Source of the DNA: Bacteroidales bacterium
GTDB lineage: Bacteria; Bacteroidota; Bacteroidia; Bacteroidales; ML635J-15
NCBI GenBank assembly: GCA_003249955.1
Contig: QKHS01000075.1
Span: 1-61,653, forward strand
Length of the DNA: 61,653 nucleotides
Reading direction: 5' to 3'
Shown here: positions 55,265-61,653 of the stretch, piece by piece
Layout: the number at the start of each line of letters is the position of its first letter
How positions within the stretch are numbered: the first letter of the stretch is position 1
Made by a program: the position numbers and the translations under genes
Notes under the pieces: model-generated
What the model was told of the DNA's origin: nothing
The model's input: the letters and a program-made list of their open reading frames with translations, nothing else
Databases searched by the model: none

Positions 55265-55333
55265 CAAAAGTACAATGGAAATAAATTGAGCGTTTTGTTG
55301 AATGGCTCAATTTTCTTTTGTTGAATGGCTCAA
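55265..55333 (-). promoter_or_regulatory. AraC-type promoter: -7 box plus two 18-bp direct repeats
   Basis: On the minus strand TACTTTTG (55265-55272) is a -7 box, 21 bp before the SDR start. TTTTGTTGAATGGCTCAA occurs twice as written on the plus strand, at 55293-55310 and 55316-55333, a 23-bp period. The near copy begins 20 bp upstream of the -7 box. Two direct sites about two helical turns apart touching the -33 region are the usual layout for AraC activators. Confidence 0.75.
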
Positions 55334-55478
55334 GAAAACGAATGTGTGCACTTAGATACTATGCTTTACTATTGACTAAAACAAACATATCAAAATAAAA
55401 ATAAGCTTCGATAAGATTGCCCGCAAGCAACAAAGTTGCAAACGAACAATATAACTACTAAGAACTTCATTTTTAGCA

Positions 55479-56231
55479 TTATTGATTAGCTCCACCGTTT
55501 ACTAAAAGATGCTGACCGTTGACGAATGAAGCCAGGTCGCTTGCAAAAAACTCCGCAATATTGGCGACATCTTCCACCTCAGCTAAACGCCCCATCGGAC
55601 AGCTATCCAATAAGGATTTGCGTAATTCAGGATATGCATTCGGATCAACAAAAATTCCGGAATGGTCAACGGCAAAAGGAATAATGGAGTTGACAGTTAC
55701 GCCGCGATGCCCGATTTCTTTGGACAACACATCTACCACATAACGAGGGGTGGTTTTGCTTCCGCCGTACACTGCCATTCCTGGAACGGGAAAAGCAGTG
55801 GTACTTGAAGCGATATAAATGATTCGGCCATTATTTTCCACATTTAATGCTGCCTGCTGCATGGTAAAATATGCCCCTTTGGTATTGATAGAAAACAGTT
55901 GATCAAATTGTGCTTCGGTAAATTCGGTCACAGGTGTTTCCACCATTTCAATTCCGGCATTTGCCACCACAATATCAATTTTTCCAAAAGCATTTTTTGC
56001 TTCAGTGAATAAACGCTCAATATCTGCTACTTTACTTACATCTGCCTGTACCGAGAAGACATTGGCTCCCATAGCTTTAATATTGCTTTCCACTTCATCC
56101 ACAGAAACTTTGTCTTTGGAATAATTCAATACGATATTGGCACCTAAAGCAGCATAACGTTCAGCAATTGCTTTTCCCAACCCACGGGCAGAGCCTGTAA
56201 TTAAGGCTACCTTATTTTTAAGTGAGTTCAT
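55479..56231 (-). CDS. SDR-family oxidoreductase (second SDR)
   Basis: 250 residues, the classical SDR length. TGSARGLG (13-20), NAG in VVANAGIEM, and Ser-Tyr-Lys in IASSTTAFPVPGMAVYGGSK. The C-terminus FVNGQHLLVNGG is typical of 3-oxoacyl-ACP reductase or glucose-1-dehydrogenase-like SDRs. It lies 47 bp after the third SDR gene and is presumably co-transcribed with it and the AraC gene further upstream. Confidence 0.93.
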   Translation of the reverse strand: MNSLKNKVALITGSARGLGKAIAERYAALGANIVLNYSKDKVSVDEVESNIKAMGANVFSVQADVSKVADIERLFTEAKNAFGKIDIVVANAGIEMVETPVTEFTEAQFDQLFSINTKGAYFTMQQAALNVENNGRIIYIASSTTAFPVPGMAVYGGSKTTPRYVVDVLSKEIGHRGVTVNSIIPFAVDHSGIFVDPNAYPELRKSLLDSCPMGRLAEVEDVANIAEFFASDLASFVNGQHLLVNGGANQ

Positions 56232-56278
56232 TTTTCTAACTTTAAATTTGAATAATTGTTTTTACTGGACATTGTAAA

Positions 56279-57046
56279 TTAAAGGTTCATACCACCCGAA
56301 ACTTCAATGCGTTGTGCTGTAATCCAACGTGCTTCATCCGTACACAAAAATGCCACGACACCGCCTATATCATCCGGTTCGCCAACACGACCTAATGCTG
56401 TAACTGATTTAACGAATGAATTGTATTGCTCATTATCTCTAACTGCACCACCTCCAAAATCTGTTGCAATTGCTCCCGGGGCAACAGCATTTACTCTAAT
56501 GCCTCTTGCTCCCAACTCTTTTGCCTGATAGCGTGTAAGTGTTTCGATAGCTCCTTTCATAGAAGCATAAGCAGCAAAGCCGGGGCCACTGAAACGTGCC
56601 AAACCTGATGAAAGGTTCACAATGCCACCGCCATCGTTTAGATAAGCCAATGCTTTTTGTGTTAAGAAAAATACACCTTTATAATGCGTGTTAATCATGT
56701 CGTCCACTTGTGCTTCAGTGGTTGTTGCAAACGGAGCGTTAACACCTGTTCCTGCGTTGTTGATAAGGAAATCAAAATTCGGGCTGCCTGTGTGTTCTTG
56801 CAAATGTTCCGTTACTTGTTTAAAGAAACTGTCAAATGATTGAATGTTTCTTGTATCCAACTGCAATGCAAACGCATTTTGTCCGAGTGATTGAATTTCC
56901 AAAACAACTTTTTCCGCTTCTTCTTTTTTGGAATGATAAGTAAGAATTACGTCTATGCCTTTTTTCGCAAGTGCGATTGACATATTGCGGCCAAGTCCAC
57001 GACTTCCGCCTGTTACTACTGCAATTTTGCTGTTCAATGTGTTCAT
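56279..57046 (-). CDS. SDR-family oxidoreductase (third SDR)
   Basis: 255 residues. TGGSRGLG (12-19), LINNAGTG, and the triad in NLSSGLARFSGPGFAAYASMK. The end WITAQRIEVSGGMNL is typical of classical SDRs. It differs clearly from the other two, so the three are not recent tandem copies. The AraC-type gene is 86 bp upstream on the same strand. Confidence 0.93.
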   Translation of the reverse strand: MNTLNSKIAVVTGGSRGLGRNMSIALAKKGIDVILTYHSKKEEAEKVVLEIQSLGQNAFALQLDTRNIQSFDSFFKQVTEHLQEHTGSPNFDFLINNAGTGVNAPFATTTEAQVDDMINTHYKGVFFLTQKALAYLNDGGGIVNLSSGLARFSGPGFAAYASMKGAIETLTRYQAKELGARGIRVNAVAPGAIATDFGGGAVRDNEQYNSFVKSVTALGRVGEPDDIGGVVAFLCTDEARWITAQRIEVSGGMNL

Positions 57047-57132
57047 GACTTTTTGTTTTAAATTGATATGACAAAAGTCGTGAACATAAAGTCCCCGTAA
57101 CGTACAAGAAATACAGGAAGAGATGCAAAAAT

Positions 57133-58065
57133 CTAAGAAGTGTGATTAATATGCGTTTTTCTGTATTCCCCCGGACTTTGTGCAGTATTTTTCTTGAAGT
57201 AATTGCTGAAATGTGGAGCTTCACTAAAACCAAGCATAACGGCAATTTCTTTGATACTAAGCTGAGGATTCTGTAATAATACTTTGGCTTCTGTAATCGT
57301 TTTGTCGGCTATCCATGCACTAATTGTTTTACCTGTTTTAGTGCTGATAACATTGGAGAGATAGTTAACATGCAAAGCCTGTAATTCAGCGTAATCCTGT
57401 GCCCGGAATTGTTTGTCCGTCTTACCTGTTATAAGTTCTCTGAAATGGTTTTCAAGATTTCGTTTGAATGTTTTTACAATTAGTGAACTTCGGTTTCCTT
57501 CGTAAATGGGGTTATAATCCTGAAAGAAATACTCTTTTATTTTTAGCAATAGAGCAACTGTCAGGTTACCTGTGATTTGTGCTTTGAATGGAGAGTTTGA
57601 AATATGTTGTTCGTAAATTAATCGATACATTTTTTCGATTACCTCAAACTGATTTTCAGTAAGCGTTTGTGGTTCAACTATCTCTGTGAGCAGAAATGAA
57701 AATTGATTGAAAATATCCGCATGCACATATTCCTTCAGAAAAGCTTCATTGAAGGTGATAAGGCAAGTGTCAGTAAGTTTATGCCATTCAAAAACACGAT
57801 AGTTGCCAGGATTGGTAAAATAGACGGTTTTAGGCTCTACCGAAAAACTTTTGTCGTCAATGGTATATTTTCCAAAAGCATCCTTAATGAAAAGGAAACT
57901 GAAATAGTCCGGTCGAAAAGGTGGCGAGGTGTAAGGCAAGTCCTTAAAAGTATCCTGCAAATAGTGCACAGTAAAGCCGGTAGAACTTTCGGCCTCATGG
58001 ACAGACAGGCCTAAAATTTCATATAAATGGCGTAAATCTTCAACCATGAGGTCTTTTCTATGCAT
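57133..58065 (-). CDS. AraC-family transcriptional regulator (second AraC)
   Basis: 310 residues. The N-terminal ~200 residues are a cupin-like sensor (FLFIKDAFGKYTIDDKSF, KTVYFTNPGNYRVFEWHK). The C-terminal ~100 hold two helix-turn-helices: LHVNYLSNVISTKTGKTIS and KEIAVMLGFSEAPHFSNYFKK, ending SPGEYRK. It stands at the head of a minus-strand unit with two SDR genes and probably controls them. Its relation to the repeats at 55293-55333 is open. Confidence 0.93.
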   Translation of the reverse strand: MHRKDLMVEDLRHLYEILGLSVHEAESSTGFTVHYLQDTFKDLPYTSPPFRPDYFSFLFIKDAFGKYTIDDKSFSVEPKTVYFTNPGNYRVFEWHKLTDTCLITFNEAFLKEYVHADIFNQFSFLLTEIVEPQTLTENQFEVIEKMYRLIYEQHISNSPFKAQITGNLTVALLLKIKEYFFQDYNPIYEGNRSSLIVKTFKRNLENHFRELITGKTDKQFRAQDYAELQALHVNYLSNVISTKTGKTISAWIADKTITEAKVLLQNPQLSIKEIAVMLGFSEAPHFSNYFKKNTAQSPGEYRKTHINHTS

Positions 58066-58319
58066 ACCCGACTATTTATTGGATTGATTTAGTAAGCAAA
58101 TATATGTCTTTTTTCGGAATTAATTTTGAATATTATTTGTGTAACAACCTGATTATCCCCAAATGATACATTCACAGATAATCAACACAAAATCGCTAAT
58201 TTGAGAAAATTCTGCTTGAGGTAGTTTATTTTGTAGCCACATAATATACTATAAGTATAGCATGAGGGGTTAAAGTAAACCAATTGAAAAAATTATTCAG
58301 CAGATTGCTTGATTTTCAA
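58066..58319. other. Spacer between AraC and integrase remnant
   Basis: 254 bp, AT-rich, no gene seen. It contains the divergent flank of the AraC gene but no exact TAnnTTTG box that I could assign. Confidence 0.35.
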
Positions 58320-59146
58320 TTATGGTCCATTCCCAAACTTTTCTTTCAAAATCTGCATATCGTTACTCACTTTCAAATCAAGAATCTTGGCGTAATGTTG
58401 AGTTGTCTTTAGGTTTTTATGGCCCAGTATTTTGGATACGCTTTCAATAGGAACGCCGTTTGAAAGTGTGACAGTGGTAGCGAAGATATGTCTGGCTATA
58501 TGAAAGGTCAGCTCTTTATTGATTCCGCAAGCATCGGCTATTTCCTTCAGATAGGAATTCTTTTTCTGATTGCTAAGTAATGGTAAAAGCTTATCCTGAT
58601 TGACTACATTTGGATGATCTTGCCGAAGTTTTTGATATATTTAGAAGTGAAGTTTTGACAGTATTTGCAAACACTTTTCAGATAAAATTCATAGCTTGTA
58701 ATAAACTCATGGTCGATTTTTCGGATATCAATATCGGAAATCTTGTATTTCCATTTCATGAAATCGATAGTATGTTTGAGTGATGTTTCGTAGCGGACAA
58801 GCGTAGCAGCAGCGTAATCTTTGGCAATAAGCACCTTGATTTCGTCGTTATGTTGTTGGAAAATGGGAACAAGTATGTGTTTGCGTTTTTCAATGTCCAG
58901 GATTTTATTCCGCATGTTTTCGGCATTGACAATTTCATCTTCCCTGATAAGTTGCTGCTGATAATCGTACACTTTGGCTTTGAGTGCGTCAGGATAGGAA
59001 TTAGTGGATTTAGCTTCTGTAGTTGTGCCTTTCATACAACTATCCTCAATTGACCATTTGTCGGGGTGAGTGTATCGTTATGTGCTTAACTCGATATGTT
59101 CGCCATCGACTGTAAATAGTAAACCATCGGTTGTGGTTTTTTGGGA
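58320..59146 (-). pseudogene. Decayed tyrosine recombinase (phage-type integrase)
   Basis: Pieces of one Bacteroidota integrase can be followed along the minus strand. The arm-binding part (TVDGEHIELST, then an in-frame TAA where Lys is expected, then RYTHPDKWS) runs into the SAM-like domain (HNDEIKVLIAKDYAAATLVRY to KYIKNFGKII). A stop follows at 58604, and the frame shifts to the C-terminal catalytic end: LTFHIARHIFATTVTL (the H-x-x-R box) and KILGHKNLKTTQHYAKIL with the Tyr nucleophile, stop at 58320. About 120 residues with the first catalytic Arg are missing at the junction. So at least three lesions are visible and the protein cannot be active. Confidence 0.9.
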
Positions 59147-59266
59147 TCAAGCAAAATTTCTGGGGGAAAGTTTTGTGCGTTAAATAAAAAAAACATAGCG
59201 AAGAATATTCAGAAAAGCGACGCGGGCAGGCTATGGGAAAACGGCGGGCCAGCTCCGGAGGTGAAA

Positions 59267-59390
59267 ATCAAAACAACTAGAATTGAGGCAAGCTGACATT
59301 ATTATGTCATTTTCTAAAACAAAGTTTTAAAGGAATGTGTGATGGAACTTTGTTTTAGTCTTGGTTGCCTTACAATTCTGTTGTTTTGAT
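59267..59390. repeat. Long imperfect inverted repeat near the tRNA-proximal end
   Basis: Outer arms ATCAAAACAACtAGAATTG and its complement, middle AGGCAA/TTGCCT, inner perfect 13-bp arms CTAAAACAAAGTT (59314-59326) and AACTTTGTTTTAG (59346-59358) with a 19-nt loop. The whole could fold into one large hairpin. No gene overlaps it. Confidence 0.75.
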
Positions 59391-59520
59391 TGAGGCGGGG
59401 AGAAGCATTGTTTTCCCTAGCCCTTTTGTTTCTTTTGTGGCAATGACAAAAGAAAAAGATAATCCAGAATATTTTCTTGTTTTTCTAAATGCAAATATTC
59501 TTACTCCATGTTTTTGTAAT

Positions 59521-59528
59521 CCCCCCCC
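59521..59528 (+). repeat. C8 tract in the element's non-coding end
   Basis: Eight C in a row, 24 bp before the proximal att copy. No coding role is visible. Confidence 0.7.
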
Positions 59529-59552
59529 AGAAATTTTGCTTGAGCCGTTTTT

Positions 59553-59712
<160 letters not shown>

Positions 59713-59731
59713 GGGTGGTATTTTGAGAATG

Positions 59732-59739
59732 CAAAAATA
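59732..59739 (-). promoter_or_regulatory. -7 promoter box of tRNA-Ser
   Basis: TATTTTTG on the minus strand, 19 bp before the tRNA 5' end. Confidence 0.65.
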
Positions 59740-60062
59740 CACAATTTTTAATCCTGACAAAATAAATTTTTAAATATTTTTATACTTCAGGCAAAACCTG
59801 CAAATTTAATCCCCGAATCAGTAGTTGTCAATGTTATGCAATTGGATTGTGACTTTTTGTAAAATACTAAAGAACGTGTTATAGGCTAAATTTACAGAGA
59901 AACACACACCAGCATATGTAAATTATGGAATATACAAGTCTGTTTTGGAGGGATTAGTGATTTATTATTTTTTATTGGTAAAAAATATCCTTGATAAATA
60001 AACGTTGTTATATTGCATTTGTAAAAACATTGAAAGAGTTTATTTACCGGATAAATACCTTT
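59740..60062. other. Intergenic region
   Basis: 323 bp between the tRNA promoter and a small secreted-protein gene. No gene or terminator is evident. Confidence 0.4.
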
Positions 60063-60551
60063 ATGAAATTTTCTGTTTTTGTATTTTTAATTTTTATGTG
60101 TGCCGGAGTTTTTGCCCAAACAAAAGATTTCCCGGAAACTGTTATGACTGCTTATACAGAATTCGATACTTTGCGACAGGTTGGATATCCATACGTTTTC
60201 GGAGCAGATAATCCGGCGGAGTATTACAATGATATTGATTACGGCACATTGTCTTTTACCAGGGCAAAAGTTAATATTGTGTCTTATTGCATCTATGAAA
60301 CATATTTTGAAAATTCGGTTGTTAAAAGTCTGAAACTTTTCACAGATAATAAAAAAGCAACTTCTGAATTAAGATTGCTGGCAACTCTTATTTGTCCTGA
60401 ATTCACGGCATCTGCCGGGGATAAAGGTCTGATACGGTTTCAAACCAGTGTTTACCTTAATGATAAATTATGTCTGGTTTCGTACTTTGAGGACAAACAT
60501 TCAAAGAATGCTGTATTTGAAGTGAAACTGGAAAATGTTGTTTTAAATTAA
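60063..60551 (+). CDS. Small secreted protein of unknown function
   Basis: 162 residues from ATG 60063, which begins a good signal peptide (MKFSVFVFLIFMCAGVFAQ, cleaved after FAQ). The in-frame ATG-less extension upstream to 59991 would hide the signal. The mature part is alpha/beta with FPYVFGADNPAEYY-like and FTRAKVNIVSYCIYETYF segments; I do not recognise a family. It is probably periplasmic. It has no sorting domain. Confidence 0.75.
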   Translation: MKFSVFVFLIFMCAGVFAQTKDFPETVMTAYTEFDTLRQVGYPYVFGADNPAEYYNDIDYGTLSFTRAKVNIVSYCIYETYFENSVVKSLKLFTDNKKATSELRLLATLICPEFTASAGDKGLIRFQTSVYLNDKLCLVSYFEDKHSKNAVFEVKLENVVLN

Positions 60552-60678
60552 ATTCCATTGGTTAATCAGGCATAAGATAATCACCTTAAACTAATCAATT
60601 CCCGCCGTTCCCTAAAACTGCCTTGTGCTCACTTATTTTCTGCAGTATGTTTGCTCTGTAAACTAAAAACAGAAAATT

Positions 60679-61653
60679 ATGAAAACTTTAGCATTAACAA
60701 TAATCGCAATTGCAGTATCAGCAGTCTTGCTGGCCCAGAACGCCATGCCTTTTAAATATCAGGCAGTTTTAAGAAGCGAAACAGGGGATATTTTAGCAGA
60801 TCAGAATGTTTCACTGAGATTCAGTATTTTAACCGGAGAATTTTTCGACAATATCCAATATTCGGAGATATATGATATCAATACAAATGAGTATGGTATG
60901 GTGACATTAAATATCGGAGAAGGATATAGTGTTGAAGGATCTTTTGAGAATATTAGCTGGAATTCGGAGTTTATCTGGCTAAAAGTAGAAATCGATCAGG
61001 ATGCAGGTTTAAATTTTACAGAAATGGGAATTAGCCGTTTGCTTGCAGTTCCGTTTGCGAATTATGCTGCAAAGGCAGATTATAATAATCTTGATAACCT
61101 TCCGGTACTTTTTGACGGTAGTTACAATTCTCTGTCAAACACTCCGGATATCTTCGACGGAGATTACAACTCCCTTGTAAACAAACCCGAACTATTCAGC
61201 GGAGACTATAACGATTTGAATAATGCTCCGGCATTATTTGACGGAGAATGGAACAGTATTAATGGGAAACCTGATTTTTCGGCAGTAGCAACAAGTGGTA
61301 ATTACGATGATTTATCAAATCTTCCTGTATTGTTTGGCGGAGATTACTCAGAGCTGACAAACACTCCTGTTATGTTCAGCGGAAGTTATGAAGATCTTAC
61401 GAATAAACCAGCACTTTTTGATGGAACATGGGCGAGCCTGGGAGGAAAACCTATCTTCCAGACAGTAGCCTATTCAGGTTCATATCACGATCTTGAGGAT
61501 CTTCCCGTTTTATTCAGCGGTAATTACAATGATCTTACAAATAAACCTGTACTCTTCGACGGAACCTGGACAAGCTTAAGCGGGAAACCTGATTTCGCGA
61601 CAGTTGCAACCAGCGGAAGTTATGACGATTTAAGTTCAAAACCCGATTTAAAT
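60679..61653 (+). CDS. Secreted repeat protein, 3' truncated by the window
   Basis: 325 codons are visible and open at the right edge. A signal peptide (1-20, ending VLLAQ) is followed by a ~110-residue domain (PFKYQAVLRSETGDIL, SEIYDINTNEYGMVTLNIGEG, LLAVPFANYAAKA) common at the start of Bacteroidota surface proteins. From about residue 135 a ~19-residue repeat begins, NYDDLTNKPxLFDGxW in form, running to the end of the window. Similar repeats occur in phage tail fibres and in Bacteroidota proteins ending in collagen-like or S74-like parts. The C-terminus is outside the window. Confidence 0.88.
   Translation, partial: MKTLALTIIAIAVSAVLLAQNAMPFKYQAVLRSETGDILADQNVSLRFSILTGEFFDNIQYSEIYDINTNEYGMVTLNIGEGYSVEGSFENISWNSEFIWLKVEIDQDAGLNFTEMGISRLLAVPFANYAAKADYNNLDNLPVLFDGSYNSLSNTPDIFDGDYNSLVNKPELFSGDYNDLNNAPALFDGEWNSINGKPDFSAVATSGNYDDLSNLPVLFGGDYSELTNTPVMFSGSYEDLTNKPALFDGTWASLGGKPIFQTVAYSGSYHDLEDLPVLFSGNYNDLTNKPVLFDGTWTSLSGKPDFATVATSGSYDDLSSKPDLN
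61082..61653 (+). repeat. Tandem ~57-bp coding repeats (YxDLxNKPxLFxG)
   Basis: At least nine or ten imperfect units encode LPVLFDGSYNSLSNTP-like blocks. Every third or so carries a TWxSLxGKPDFxTVATSG variant. The tract continues past the window end. Confidence 0.85.

Overview
The window looks like a chromosomal piece of a Bacteroidota bacterium, most likely from the Bacteroidales or a nearby order. Four kinds of evidence support this. Several proteins end in type IX secretion (T9SS) sorting domains, of both type A and type B. At least ten genes have the Bacteroidota -7 promoter box TAnnTTTG instead of a sigma-70 box. There is a second, divergent EF-G of the kind found beside the canonical one in Bacteroides. 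Genes are AT-rich and mostly lack strong Shine-Dalgarno sites. I cannot name the genus.

Layout. 1-3.0 kb: the end of a T9SS type B protein, then an ECF sigma factor overlapping a one-pass membrane protein that looks like its anti-sigma factor but ends in a type B sorting domain. 3.1-5.3 kb: an EF-G paralogue with altered GTPase motifs. 5.5-16.1 kb: surface-glycan genes (flippase, GtrA, GT2 and GT39 glycosyltransferases, a protein with a duplicated lectin-like domain, a GH16 lipoprotein, an MBOAT acyltransferase). 16.1-17.9 kb: a PhoB/PhoR-type two-component pair. 18.1-20.5 kb: an AT-rich accessory island (SIR2-like NADase candidate, membrane coiled-coil protein, HigA-type regulator, unknown 100-residue protein). 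20.7-27.8 kb: a MoxR/DUF58/DUF4350/DUF4129/SpoIIM/RDD membrane cluster. 27.8-31.1 kb: lepA and a cyclic 2,3-diphosphoglycerate synthetase-like GTPase. 31.3-34.5 kb: a T9SS type A exoprotein. 34.8-42.7 kb: DegT aminotransferase, a broken four-helix-bundle gene, a PEGA protein, amidohydrolase, SUMF1 protein, deacetylase-like lipoprotein and a sirtuin. 42.9-45.0 kb: ornithine carbamoyltransferase and carbamate kinase. 45.4-48.3 kb: a T9SS type B protein with eight repeats. 48.6-52.5 kb: DUF4412-like protein, FtsK and LolA. 52.5-59.7 kb: a 7,005-bp integrated element in the 3' end of tRNA-Ser(GCU). 59.7-61.7 kb: a small secreted protein and the start of a repeat protein.

The clearest structural result is the element at 52.6-59.6 kb. 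It is bounded by a perfect 77-bp direct repeat that includes the last 9 nt of tRNA-Ser and its terminator. It carries a decayed tyrosine recombinase and two AraC/SDR modules, one of which has a well-spaced pair of 18-bp operator-like repeats. The best candidates for new biology are the sigma/anti-sigma pair whose anti-sigma factor carries a T9SS sorting domain, the SIR2/membrane-protein island, and the GH16/lectin/MBOAT operon, whose first gene has a C8 tract near its start. Everything here was read by eye; no database search was run.
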